Shown here: piece by piece, positions 47,236 to 55,822 of the stretch
Numbering within the stretch: position 1 is the first letter of the stretch
Layout of the letters: every line of letters begins with the position of its first letter
DNA from: Planctomycetota bacterium
Lineage (GTDB): Bacteria > Planctomycetota > Planctomycetia > Pirellulales > Pirellulaceae
Length of the DNA stretch: 64,000 nucleotides
NCBI GenBank assembly: GCA_963204915.1
Contig: CAUJHS010000076.1
Span: forward strand, 186,001 to 250,000
Direction of reading: 5' to 3'
Notes under the pieces: generated by a model
Told to the model about the DNA's origin: nothing
Databases searched by the model: none
Seen by the model: the letters and a program-made list of their open reading frames with translations, nothing else
Made by a program: the position numbers and the translations under genes

Positions 47236-50200
47236 CTACCGGCGTCGAGGCAAACGAGAAGTGCCCCTGCGGACCTCGCGTTCGAGAACGCGAGCAATCG
47301 CACGGCCAGACGCTTGACCCTTAGCAGCGTCCGAACTGCCGCCCTGCACGGTGACGTTGATGTCGCCGATAGAGATGGGTCCGCCTTGCTGCCGGTAGAC
47401 CGGCTGCTGGCCCGCGTTGATCGCTTGAATCTGCGAGAAGAACCGCTGCGTAGATTTCGGATTGATGAATGCCTCGCCGGGGCGAGCCATCACAGGAATG
47501 GTGTCCATACCGCGAGCAAGACCACCGCTCGCGAAGTGACGAACGAATCCGCCCTTCGCGAACGAGTTTTGCGAACTGCCATTAGCGGGCGCGTTGAACG
47601 TCACCTGAGAGGCGCGAATCCAGTCCGCCGCCCCTTTCGACAACGCATTGCCGCCAGCGATACCGTTGTTGGCAATCGTGGTTGAGGCGGGGACCGCGTT
47701 TTGCAATCCGGTCGCACCGCTGGTCAAGGCGTTGCCGCCTTGGGCCAATTGGCCGGTAAAGCCGCTCGATTGCAACTTCTGCTGAATCGCATCCAGTTCT
47801 TGCAGCCGTTGTTGCAACTCAATAACACTGGGAGGCGCGGCCGCCTTCTCTTGCAGATTCGCAATCGTTTGCAGTTGAGCAAACGCCTCCGTCAGATTCG
47901 CATTACTGCTGTTGAAGGCGATGCGGTCATTGACGTTGTTATCAAGCAATCCGAACAGGCTGCTAATCTCTTGCCGAAGTTTCGCCACGTCCTCTTGGCT
48001 AATGTTCGACTGTTGACTGAGAGCCTTGACCCGTTCGATAGTCGAGTCGAACGCCTGCCGAGCAGCTTCGGCGCGTTCGCTCGGAGCAGGGCCGCGAGCG
48101 GCCGTCAGCCGGTCGAGTTCCTGCAAAGCCGTCTGCAAGTTCTGCCGCGCGGCTTGTTGCTCCGCGCCGCCAATCGTCGCAGCGTTTAGCTGTGATCGAA
48201 TCTCTTTTGCGTCGGCCTTGGCCTTATCCAATAAGTCGAACGCCTGTTCGGGCGTCTCAATCTTGACGTTGAACAGCCGTTCCAACTCGGCGATGTTGAC
48301 TCCGGTGATCTTCAAGAAGTCGAGCTTGAAGTTCGAGAACGCCTGATCCAGCAACGCCCTCAGCCGCTTGTCTTCACCCTCCAAGGTGAGCTTCAAGCGA
48401 ACCGGGTCTTGCGTTAGCGTCTGTTCAAACTCGTTGATGAAGTCGGTCAGACCGAGCGACCGCAACTGGTTCGGATCAATCAGCTTCGACAGGTCCACAA
48501 GCCGTTGTGAGGCTTGCTGACGCACCTGAGCACGTCGATCCAACGCAGCTTGACCGAGAGGCTTGCCCGTCGCCGTGTCAAAGATTCCAGAGTTGTCCTG
48601 AATGATCTTGACCTGCTCGCGGATTTGGTCGAGCAGACCCTTTTGAGCCTGCCGGTTCCGAATCAAGCCAGCTTCGCGCCGCTTCTCCGAATCAATCAGC
48701 GACTTCTCAGCACGAAGCTGGTCGTCGAGGATATTTTTTTGCTGCTGGAACGCCCTGGCGATTGCCGCTTGGTCGCCGGTTCGCTGAGCCAGCGACACGG
48801 CTTGGGCCGCCGCCCGCTCCGCTTCGCGACGTTGCTCCAACGCAAGGCTAATCTGCTGCTGGTTGCCAGCAGCGTTGGCCAGCGTTTGTGCGGCTTCTCG
48901 CGACAGATCAGCGGCCCGCTTCGTCAGAGCGAAAGACTTTTGGGCGTCGCTAAGATTCGCGGTCCGCTGTTCAAAGGCCAATTCCTCACGTTGGCTCTGG
49001 ATGCCCTGGATGCGGCTTTGAGCCGCGTTCTGAGCTTCCTTGGCGTCGGCAATGGCTCGTTGTTGAGCTTCGGCCAGCGTGTCGTAAGCCAGGACGATCT
49101 CGTTGATCGACGCTTTGGTGGCTTTCACCATCGCGTCGTTCGAGCTTTTCGCTACTTCCCGCAGCGTGAGATAGTTGTTGTTGATCTTCCGGGTCGCTTG
49201 GCGAACCGACTGGACTCGATTTTCGTCGGCCTTGGCCGCCGTATCCGCAGCCTTCTCCAACTCTTCCGACAGATCAGCGGTGTGCTTCTTGTTGGATTCA
49301 ATCGAATCGTGGACCGCCTTCGTGGTCCGTTCGAGCAGCTTGGCGTCGATGAACTCACCGAGCGACTTGCCCGCACCAAACGCCAAGGGCAGTAGCAAGA
49401 ACCCGGCAATCGCAGTGCTCAGTCCGACGCCCGCGAAGGTGGCGGTCTTCATCGCCCCGGCCAAAAGACCGAGCGAAGTAACCATGCCTCCGATAGCCGG
49501 ACCCGAAGAGCCGATCAACGTGACGAGGTTGTCAACGCCGCCCAAGGCGTCGCTAACGTCAGCCGTGAATTTAAGCAACGACTGCCCAAGGTCCACCGTG
49601 AAGGCGTTTTTGAGCTTGTTGATTTGAGCGGTGACTTTCTCGGCGTCCGTCGCCGTGGCGACCAGAAACTTTTCCTCAGCGAACTTCTCGCTGGCGACCC
49701 GCATCTCGTCGATGTTGGCGGCCAGAGTCCGAAGCTCGTCGCCGGTCAAAGCCGCGACACCGTTCAAACCCCGGATGTTCGGGAACAAGGCCGCCATCTG
49801 CGAGCTTGAACCCTTGGTGCTCACCGACAATTCGCGGAGCACACCGGACAGACCGAGCGTTTTGATCGCCGACTCGCCCGACTCGAAGCCCATCTCGCGA
49901 AGGGCTTTCTTCATCGTGTCCGACGGCTTAATCAACGCCGTGATGATGTTTCGGAACTGGGTCAAAGTTTCCGGGGTGTTGCTACCACGGACCGAGATCG
50001 CGGCCAACGCCGCGCCCACTTCTTCCAGTTCAATGCCTGCCTCAGCCGCCGCAGGACCAACGCGGCCAAACGCATTGGAGAGTTGGTCTGCGGTGATACG
50101 GCCCAAGTCAATCGTCTTAAAGAAGACTGACGAGACTCGGTCCGTATCCTCCACGCCGAGGTTGTAGGACTTGAGCGCACCAGAGATCAAGTCAACCGAA

Positions 50201-50952
50201 TCGGGCAACTGGCTGTTGGTGGCCTTCGCGAACTTCGCCGCCTCAGCGGTGAACTTCAAGCTCTGGCCAGCGTCGCCGACTTGGTTACTGATGGACTGGT
50301 AAACGCCCACCGCCGCTTCGAGCAGCGGAATGTTGAATTGATCCGAGAGAGCACGAACGTCATCGCTCAGTTGACCGAGCGACCGACCGCTATCGTCAAT
50401 CGTGCGGATCAGGGCGAGTTGCCGCTGGAACTCGATAGCTTCCGCAGCCGTCGCCTTGAAACTATTTCGTATCGTGCTCAACGCACGCACAATCGCTTGG
50501 GTGAAGACCACCCGCGATAGCAATTCCAGGCTCGTCGTGAAGCGACCCGACTCGCGAGCCGCCAGGGCCAAGCCGGACCGAGCACGCCCGGCACCCGCAG
50601 CCACCCGTTGACCGGCGTTCTGTCCGGCGGCCCCAGTGGTCGCCAGAGCCGCCGCAGCTTGTTGGGCGGCAGTCGTTACAGCGTTCGTGTTGTTAGCTGC
50701 ATTTTGCGACGAGGTAGATACCCCGCCCAACCCGGTCGTCAGCACGCCCAAAGAGTTCGCCGCATTTGCAGCGTTGCGTGCGAGACGGCTGAGAGTCGTA
50801 GCCGTGGCGCGCCCGCCACTATTGAACGACTTGAGGCTCGTAATGTTCTGTTGCAGTCGCGCGTCAAATTTCGCAAGAGCGCCGTCCAGCACATTCAGAG
50901 TTTGAATCGCCTGTGCGGCGTCAAACCCTAAGACTTGTGTGATTTCCGCCAT
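47236..50952 (-). CDS. phage tail tape measure protein
   Basis: A 1238-residue protein that sets tail length and is ejected on infection. Residues about 160-430 form a TP901-type core: FQRQLALIRTIDDSGRSLGQLSDDVRALSDQF, then YQSISNQVG, ITADQLSNAFGRVGPAAAEAG and SVRGSNTPETLTQFRNIITA. A hydrophobic segment follows (about 495-525, IAGFLLLPLAFGAG), then a long helical coiled-coil region rich in Ala, Gln and Arg to about residue 1080, and a Gly-rich end with RPGEAFINPKSTQRF. The length implies a long flexible tail. The ATG overlaps the upstream stop. Confidence 0.92.
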   Translation of the reverse strand: MAEITQVLGFDAAQAIQTLNVLDGALAKFDARLQQNITSLKSFNSGGRATATTLSRLARNAANAANSLGVLTTGLGGVSTSSQNAANNTNAVTTAAQQAAAALATTGAAGQNAGQRVAAGAGRARSGLALAARESGRFTTSLELLSRVVFTQAIVRALSTIRNSFKATAAEAIEFQRQLALIRTIDDSGRSLGQLSDDVRALSDQFNIPLLEAAVGVYQSISNQVGDAGQSLKFTAEAAKFAKATNSQLPDSVDLISGALKSYNLGVEDTDRVSSVFFKTIDLGRITADQLSNAFGRVGPAAAEAGIELEEVGAALAAISVRGSNTPETLTQFRNIITALIKPSDTMKKALREMGFESGESAIKTLGLSGVLRELSVSTKGSSSQMAALFPNIRGLNGVAALTGDELRTLAANIDEMRVASEKFAEEKFLVATATDAEKVTAQINKLKNAFTVDLGQSLLKFTADVSDALGGVDNLVTLIGSSGPAIGGMVTSLGLLAGAMKTATFAGVGLSTAIAGFLLLPLAFGAGKSLGEFIDAKLLERTTKAVHDSIESNKKHTADLSEELEKAADTAAKADENRVQSVRQATRKINNNYLTLREVAKSSNDAMVKATKASINEIVLAYDTLAEAQQRAIADAKEAQNAAQSRIQGIQSQREELAFEQRTANLSDAQKSFALTKRAADLSREAAQTLANAAGNQQQISLALEQRREAERAAAQAVSLAQRTGDQAAIARAFQQQKNILDDQLRAEKSLIDSEKRREAGLIRNRQAQKGLLDQIREQVKIIQDNSGIFDTATGKPLGQAALDRRAQVRQQASQRLVDLSKLIDPNQLRSLGLTDFINEFEQTLTQDPVRLKLTLEGEDKRLRALLDQAFSNFKLDFLKITGVNIAELERLFNVKIETPEQAFDLLDKAKADAKEIRSQLNAATIGGAEQQAARQNLQTALQELDRLTAARGPAPSERAEAARQAFDSTIERVKALSQQSNISQEDVAKLRQEISSLFGLLDNNVNDRIAFNSSNANLTEAFAQLQTIANLQEKAAAPPSVIELQQRLQELDAIQQKLQSSGFTGQLAQGGNALTSGATGLQNAVPASTTIANNGIAGGNALSKGAADWIRASQVTFNAPANGSSQNSFAKGGFVRHFASGGLARGMDTIPVMARPGEAFINPKSTQRFFSQIQAINAGQQPVYRQQGGPISIGDINVTVQGGSSDAAKGQASGRAIARVLEREVRRGTSRLPRRR

Positions 50953-51461
50953 TAGCCGACCTTAATTTTTCGTGCCTTTAGATAAAGGAACGGGTTTGGC
51001 AAACGAACGCTGGACGCGACTCGAAGAAAGGCGACTTTGCCTTTTTGTTGAAACTGGTACGGGCCAGGATTGATTAGTCGCGAAAAGAGCGTAGGGTCCG
51101 GCTTGACGTTGGCGTTGTTGAATTCGTTGTAGATCAGGTGCTCCAAGGTCGTGCTGTAAGAGAAGAAGTAACGACCTTGAGCACGATCAACTTCAACACC
51201 GCCGTCGCCATGACGTAGACCGAGGCTCACTCGGTTGGGAGCAATGCCCGCTTGCGAGATCGGAAGCGAGTAAGAAACTTCTCGTGCCAGATGGAGAAAC
51301 GTGGCCGCCGACGCACCGCTCCATTGCGGAATCTTGTCGGCGGTCGCTTCGAGCCATGCGAAGGCGGCACGCGCCATCGCCTCGGACAACACATCATGCA
51401 AATCCCGTAGGTACGCATCCAGGTTGAGCCGGGGCAACGTGTAGACCCCAGTGAAACGCAT
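50952..51461 (-). CDS. tail-region protein between chaperone and tape measure
   Basis: A 169-residue protein starting MRFTGVYTLPRLNLDAYLRDLHDVLSEAMARAAFAWLEATADKIPQWSGASAATF, a pattern like minor capsid/tail-completion proteins of the HK97 gp10 kind, which cap the neck. Its place directly before the tape measure gene is unusual for a completion protein, so a tail-assembly role is also possible. One-base overlap with the tape measure start. Confidence 0.5.
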   Translation of the reverse strand: MRFTGVYTLPRLNLDAYLRDLHDVLSEAMARAAFAWLEATADKIPQWSGASAATFLHLAREVSYSLPISQAGIAPNRVSLGLRHGDGGVEVDRAQGRYFFSYSTTLEHLIYNEFNNANVKPDPTLFSRLINPGPYQFQQKGKVAFLRVASSVRLPNPFLYLKARKIKVG

Positions 51462-51487
51462 GGCCCTGCCCTTTCGGTCGGATTCAG

Positions 51488-51793
51488 TTAGCGTCGTCTT
51501 CGCCCTCGTTTTGACGACTTCTTCGGTGCCGACGGTGCCGACGGTGCCGAGGGCTTCCCTGCCCCGGCAAGTTGAGCTTCCCGCTCAGCAGCGTCGTGCT
51601 CACAGATTTGGTCGAAGGCGAGAATCAACGCCTGAGTGAACGCCCCGTTGTCGTCCCAAGATTCACTGACGCCGGGCGGCCTTATGCCGACACGGCAGCA
51701 GGCTCGCCAGACGGCGTAGACGCTTGTTCGGAATCTTGGGAGCAAGAGGCGTCGGATGCCTGAACCCGACCACGTAGAAAAACCTCGCGAGCC
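51488..51793 (-). CDS. tail assembly chaperone, frameshift extension (GT-like)
   Basis: The -1 frame relative to the chaperone gene is open from 51793 (just after a TAA) to a stop at 51488, and contains ESWDDNGAFTQALILAFDQICEHDAAERE then a Ser/Ala/Pro and Arg/Lys-rich tail. No start codon with a ribosome site precedes it; a stand-alone TTG start at 51745 would be weak. As in lambda G/GT, it is probably made only as a fusion when ribosomes slip in the overlap with the upstream gene. Confidence 0.6.
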   Translation of the reverse strand, partial: GSRGFSTWSGSGIRRLLLPRFRTSVYAVWRACCRVGIRPPGVSESWDDNGAFTQALILAFDQICEHDAAEREAQLAGAGKPSAPSAPSAPKKSSKRGRRRR

Positions 51794-52212
51794 TTAATCA
51801 GCTTGTCTTCGTTCAAGCTGTTGGCGTCCATCACCAACTGCGTCACGCGGTTGACTTCGACCTGGGTAAGACCAGCGCTCCGCAGGTCGGTTTCCCACTT
51901 GATCCACGTTTGCGGCTTGTCTTCCTTGACCGAGTCCCATTCGATCTCGCTCGGCTTGAGCGTTTGAACGACCATCCAGGCCAGGCGCTTCATGTTGTAG
52001 TTGAGCAGCGCCACCTTGTAGTCCGGCGAATCTTCGTCGGGAACGAACTCGCCCTTCACCCACTTGCCGGTCGGTTTCGGTTCCGGGCACAGCTTGTGAA
52101 ACTCTTCCATGTCGGGCACCGCGACCGCGCGGAACACGATAGGTTCCGGCTCGCGAGGAAGCACCAATACTTCCTCTGACGGTCCGGTGACTTGAACACC
52201 ACCAATTTTCAT
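51682..52212 (-). CDS. tail assembly chaperone (G-like)
   Basis: A 176-residue protein encoded between the major tail protein and tape measure genes, the standard position for the G-type chaperone that coats the tape measure before tube polymerisation. It is mostly helical after residue 30 (YKVALLNYNMKRLAWMVVQTLKP; VNRVTQLVMDANSLNEDKLIKAREVF) and ends with a Ser-rich tail. A second frame overlaps its last 112 bases in the -1 register. Identification rests on order and layout rather than sequence similarity. Confidence 0.65.
   Translation of the reverse strand: MKIGGVQVTGPSEEVLVLPREPEPIVFRAVAVPDMEEFHKLCPEPKPTGKWVKGEFVPDEDSPDYKVALLNYNMKRLAWMVVQTLKPSEIEWDSVKEDKPQTWIKWETDLRSAGLTQVEVNRVTQLVMDANSLNEDKLIKAREVFLRGRVQASDASCSQDSEQASTPSGEPAAVSA
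51777..51784 (-). promoter_or_regulatory. candidate -1 ribosomal slippage site
   Basis: On the minus strand GGTTTTTC lies inside the overlap of the two chaperone frames. Zero-frame codons GTT TTT could re-pair as GGT TTT after a -1 slip; the second codon re-pairs perfectly, the first imperfectly. It is the only long homopolymer run in the shared window. Confidence 0.4.
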
Positions 52213-52244
52213 AATGCTCTTTCTCCCTCAAGAAAGTTGCGGAC

Positions 52245-52285
52245 AAGAAACGGGCAGGGCCGGTGATGACACCGGCCCTTGCCCG
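52245..52285 (-). terminator. Rho-independent terminator after the major tail protein
   Basis: A long GC-rich stem (CGGGCAGGGCCGGTG 52251-52265 with CACCGGCCCTTGCCCG 52270-52285, one bulge) and a four-base loop, followed on the minus strand by TTTCTT. It starts about 26 bases after the gene's stop, so most transcripts should end here and keep tail protein output high. Confidence 0.85.
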
Positions 52286-52311
52286 GAAGAACTCAAGTTG
52301 TGAAGCCGTGA

Positions 52312-53091
52312 TTACGCTTCGCGGGTAATCGTCGGCTCGGTCGCGTTGCAGCGGCCAGTGCAGGAGATCGTCGCTTCGCCCAGGTCAAATTCCAGCGTGT
52401 CGTAGCGGAAGTCGGGGAACAGCGTGCTCTCGGTTTCAGCCGTGCCGCAGGGCGGGTTGTGCTCGACTTCGATGTCCACGCAGTACGGCTCGCAGGGATC
52501 ATCCGAGGCGCTGACCCACTCAGCCGCGCCGCCGACGCCTTTGAGAGCATCGACCGGAGTGATGTTCTCGCCAGTGCCGGTGCGGACGAACTCGTAGACG
52601 AAGTCCAAGTTGACATCCATCGGGACTTCGTTACCCTCGCGGACCGTGTCCAAGTCGCCGCGATCCAGTTCATACTCGTACTCTTTGTTTTCCGTGTACG
52701 TCAGGTTGCCGTCGCCGATCTTCACTTCGATCTGCTGCGGCAAGAACGTAATCACGGCACCGTCGGTCGGGGCCGACGCCAACACAGGCGTAAATTCGAT
52801 CTCGGTCGTCGGACTCATGCTGGCAGGCGTCCGGGCCGTAACCGTGTGAACGGGCGTGCCGGTTTCGCCAGCGACGGTGAAGCGAGCGCCCACCGGGACC
52901 AAATCAGTGTCTTCCGTGTTCAGGTCGATGGTGTCGATGGGCAGGCTGTCATCGCCGGTCATAACCCCCATGCCGGAATCGTTCACGGCGGCAGTGCCGC
53001 TCAGCCCGTCCTGAATGCGGATCGTGGCGTCGCGGAGTTCGATTCGGGCGAAGCAAATCAGCATCGCCGGTGCAAGATACAGAGGATTCAT
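52312..53091 (-). CDS. major tail (tube) protein
   Basis: A 259-residue beta-rich structural protein. After a short leader MNPLYLAPAMLICFA it continues RIELRDATIRIQDGLSGTAAV, which reads like a normal start of a tail-tube protein, then QIEVKIGDGNLTYTENKEYEYELDRG and GNEVPMDVNLDFVYEF typical of tube subunits, and a Cys-containing C-terminus. Its position before the chaperones and its own strong terminator fit. The leader is nearly identical in protein and DNA to that of the coat gene, including the upstream AGGAAAC; an ATG is taken at 53091 for that reason. Confidence 0.75.
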   Translation of the reverse strand: MNPLYLAPAMLICFARIELRDATIRIQDGLSGTAAVNDSGMGVMTGDDSLPIDTIDLNTEDTDLVPVGARFTVAGETGTPVHTVTARTPASMSPTTEIEFTPVLASAPTDGAVITFLPQQIEVKIGDGNLTYTENKEYEYELDRGDLDTVREGNEVPMDVNLDFVYEFVRTGTGENITPVDALKGVGGAAEWVSASDDPCEPYCVDIEVEHNPPCGTAETESTLFPDFRYDTLEFDLGEATISCTGRCNATEPTITREA

Positions 53092-53101
53092 TTGGTTTCC
53101 T

Positions 53102-53593
53102 TTACGGAACAAGGGCGATGTAGTAACGCGCGTCTAACATGAGTTGTCGGACTCGTCCCTCTTTCCCGACTTGGCCAAAGTCATAGAATTCGACTAACTC
53201 ATTTCGGCCTGAAACCAGGGCGAGACAGCCCAAGTGTGAGCCGTCGTCGTCCAGCCCTTCCCCGTACTTGTAGATAGGGATAGGGTCGTGCATCGCGACT
53301 TGGAATGCCGCGACGTGTTCGATGATGTCGTAGGGGTTTTCAAGCTGCTCACCCATGATCCCGGTGAACAGCAAGTTGATCCCCAAGCGAAGATGAAAGT
53401 CGCCTGAGCGACCGATTGTGGAAGGGCCGCCGACTCGCAGTTCAACGTGGTTGGTGGCCCGTATGGTTTCTGATTCCGTTTCGTCGATGCCTTCCACAAG
53501 GAAAGGAAGTTCGCGAGTCGTCGCGATGCCTGCGAAGTAGTCGTTAATCGACGCACGAATCCATCGCGGCCAGTTGAGATTTGGTTGCGACAT
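53102..53593 (-). CDS. tail terminator/completion-like protein
   Basis: A 163-residue protein (IRASINDYFAGIATTRELPFLVEGIDETESETIRATNHVELRVGGP; AMHDPIPIYKYGEG) placed between the neck/propeller protein and the major tail protein, where siphophages encode the tail terminator. The alpha/beta pattern is compatible with that fold. No family motif is certain. Its stop is 10 bases before the tail protein ATG. Confidence 0.5.
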   Translation of the reverse strand: MSQPNLNWPRWIRASINDYFAGIATTRELPFLVEGIDETESETIRATNHVELRVGGPSTIGRSGDFHLRLGINLLFTGIMGEQLENPYDIIEHVAAFQVAMHDPIPIYKYGEGLDDDGSHLGCLALVSGRNELVEFYDFGQVGKEGRVRQLMLDARYYIALVP

Positions 53594-53595
53594 GA

Positions 53596-55446
53596 TTACG
53601 TGTACGCCGTGACATAGGGTGAGTTGTTATGGGCAACCGCCAACTCGTTGTTGCCGGAGAACGCCAAACCATGAGCGAGTCCGGCAGGTAGCGTGGCGGG
53701 GTTTGAAAGTCTGGCCCCGAAACCGTTGAACCACTCATAAATGGCCACGTAAGGCGACGCGGAAAGACTGAGGGCGACATGGTTCCCGTCCGGCATGAAA
53801 TAAACTCCGGTCGCGTTCCCTTCCGGCAAGACACCGGGGTCGGACAGTCGAGACACAAAGCCGTCTGAGAAGCTGTAAGCTGCGACGTAGGGGCTTGTTT
53901 GCAGGGCCAGTAGGAGATAGTTGCCGTCTGGCGACCATGCAAGCGCGTTTGCGTTCGCACCGACAGAAGTGCCAGGGTCGGTGAACTTTGCTCCAAAGCC
54001 GCTTGACCAGTTCCAGACAGTGACTTGTCGGCCACCGTTTTGTGCTACTGCGAGGTACGCGCCGTCCGGCGACCAACGGATTTCCGTGACTCCCGCATCT
54101 GGCTCCACAGCCGGTTGGCCTAACTTCGTTCCGAACCCGGCAGACCACTCCCAAATATTGAGAACCGGAGAGGCACCGTCTGCGACCGCGAGGTACGCAC
54201 CGTCGGGCGACCATGCGATGCAAATACCGACTGAGTCGGGCGGCACGGCGGGGTCAGAAACTTTCGCTCCGAACCCGGCAGACCAGTTGTAAACGGTGAG
54301 GTACGGGCTATCGCTGTGAGCAACCGCAAGGTAATTCCCGCCCGGCGAAAATTGGCAGCACTCCGCGTTTGAAAACACCGGGTCGCCCGGTACGGGCGTT
54401 CCAGGGTCAGCAACCTTTGCACCGAATCCCGCCGACCAGTTGTAGGCGCTGATGAACGGCGACCGGTGGTGGGCGACAGCGAGGTAGTTGCTGTCCGGCG
54501 AGAAATGAATCTCTTTGGCAAGGTCCGGCAGCGCGGTGCCGGGGTCGGCGACTTTATTGAGCGTGAGAGGGCGAACCAAAGCGCCTTGGCCGGTGCTAAC
54601 AAGCGACAGGACGCTTGAGACTGGCTTCTGTACGATGATGTTGCGACCGACCGCTGACGACAAAGCCAGCCCCGATACTGCCGACGGCCCCGCCGACCGG
54701 CGATAATCCGCCTCTTGCGACAACGACAGAATGCTTTCCGACAATTTCTCCAACGGCGGACGCTCGACAGCCAGATCACTTAGCACGATCTGGCTTTCCG
54801 CATCGACAGGGTAAACGATCCCCCGCAATGCGTTCGCACACTGGGTCAGAGCCAGAATGGACGCGCTGTCCAATTCCCTTACCAGTCCGCCGATAGCCGT
54901 CTGTACAAGTAGCAGGTCGCTCGAAACGGACACCGGAATGGGGAACCTCGCCGTCGCCGCTTGGCTCGTCAACAGCAAGTGATCCGAAGCAGTAATGTAG
55001 TGTTGCTCCGGGTGGGCACCCATGACTTCCTGGCCAGTGATGATCCAGGCGGTGCCGAATTCAAACTCTTGGATTGATTTGATGTTGTAACGACGACCGT
55101 TGTACACGATCCAGTCGTCCGCGGTCAGTTCGAGATTGGAGTCAACGTCGCTTCGATCAATGATGAAGTCTCGGACACCCTTCTCGAACGTACCGCCCGA
55201 CGTGAACTTCTTGTTCGCGGAGATTTGCGAGATGGACTTAACTGCGTCACGCCCTACCTTGACCGGCAGAATGATCGCTCGATTGACGTTGTAAACCGTC
55301 TTGGTGATCCCCTTCCGACCGGTCCGGTAGTTCGTTTCCGCCTCGTTCAGCTTGTAGATAGAGATAGGCCCGCCGTATTGCCGTTTGAGCATGTAGAGCG
55401 TCTGCTTGATCCAGCGATTCAAGTTGTAGTTGATCGGGTTGGTCAT
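53596..55446 (-). CDS. composite neck protein: connector domain, LTQ repeats, seven-bladed propeller
   Basis: A 616-residue virion protein in three parts. Residues 1-150 look like a head-tail connector (NRWIKQTLYMLKRQYGGPISIYKL; ADDWIVYNGRRYNIKSIQEFEFG). Residues about 155-295 hold seven LTQ-type units (SASILALTQCA, SESILSLSQEA, VSGLALSSAV). Residues about 300-616 are seven WD40-like blades of about 45 residues with FSPDGNYLAVAH, SPYLTVYNW, and GFGAKVSDP, the last blade being completed by the first strand (velcro closure). Propellers of this style occur on phage virions; joining to a connector would place it at the neck. Confidence 0.7.
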   Translation of the reverse strand: MTNPINYNLNRWIKQTLYMLKRQYGGPISIYKLNEAETNYRTGRKGITKTVYNVNRAIILPVKVGRDAVKSISQISANKKFTSGGTFEKGVRDFIIDRSDVDSNLELTADDWIVYNGRRYNIKSIQEFEFGTAWIITGQEVMGAHPEQHYITASDHLLLTSQAATARFPIPVSVSSDLLLVQTAIGGLVRELDSASILALTQCANALRGIVYPVDAESQIVLSDLAVERPPLEKLSESILSLSQEADYRRSAGPSAVSGLALSSAVGRNIIVQKPVSSVLSLVSTGQGALVRPLTLNKVADPGTALPDLAKEIHFSPDSNYLAVAHHRSPFISAYNWSAGFGAKVADPGTPVPGDPVFSNAECCQFSPGGNYLAVAHSDSPYLTVYNWSAGFGAKVSDPAVPPDSVGICIAWSPDGAYLAVADGASPVLNIWEWSAGFGTKLGQPAVEPDAGVTEIRWSPDGAYLAVAQNGGRQVTVWNWSSGFGAKFTDPGTSVGANANALAWSPDGNYLLLALQTSPYVAAYSFSDGFVSRLSDPGVLPEGNATGVYFMPDGNHVALSLSASPYVAIYEWFNGFGARLSNPATLPAGLAHGLAFSGNNELAVAHNNSPYVTAYT

Positions 55447-55504
55447 TGCCCTACACCAATAGGCGGACTACAAACAGACTCAAATGGCAATCGCCGACAA
55501 TGCG

Positions 55505-55753
55505 TCAATCGGAAACCCGCTTATCCTCAGCGAGCTTGTGCAAAGCACGTTCGAGCCGCTGCATGACCGTCGTGTTTTCCGCAATGACTTGCGTTGATCG
55601 TTCAACGAGAGGCAGGATGATCTCACGCTGCTCGTCTTCGAGCTTCTCGATTCGATTGCTCAGACGCTCTTCGCGCTTCCAGTCCCGCCAGATGAAGAAG
55701 AGCACTGCCCCTAAGAGCGGCCCAAACTGTTTCAGTAGTTCGACAAAGTCCAA
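55505..55753 (-). CDS. holin-like small membrane protein (BhlA-type layout)
   Basis: An 82-residue protein with one N-terminal membrane helix (LLKQFGPLLGAVLFFIWRDW, residues 5-24) followed by a basic patch and a charged coiled coil (RLSNRIEKLEDEQREIILPLVERS; TVMQRLERALHKLAEDK). This matches the layout of BhlA/UviB-type holins and of other phage membrane proteins; similarity is in layout only. It lies just after the coat terminator, away from any recognised endolysin. Confidence 0.5.
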   Translation of the reverse strand: MDFVELLKQFGPLLGAVLFFIWRDWKREERLSNRIEKLEDEQREIILPLVERSTQVIAENTTVMQRLERALHKLAEDKRVSD

Positions 55754-55771
55754 CGTGCTGCTCCCTGGTAT

Positions 55772-55807
55772 AAAAAATCCCTGCCCGGAGAGACCCTCCG
55801 GGCGGGG
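55772..55807 (-). terminator. Rho-independent terminator after the coat gene
   Basis: A GC-rich stem (CCCTGCCCGGAG 55779-55790 with CTCCGGGCGGGG 55796-55807) and a five-base loop precede six T on the minus strand (55772-55777). It lies 16 bases after the coat stop, as expected for the most abundant late mRNA. Confidence 0.88.
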
Positions 55808-55822
55808 TTGAGAGACGATGGA

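Noticed and set aside
51735-51745. CTCCCAAG as the slippery sequence of the tail chaperone
   Set aside because: In the zero frame the codons are TCC CAA, which do not re-pair after a -1 slip; the T-run at 51777-51784 fits better.
53596-54560. WD40-like blades as an undescribed repeat
   Set aside because: Repeats of the SPDGNYLAVAH...SPYLTVY type are already common in phage virion proteins; only the domain combination is reported as notable.
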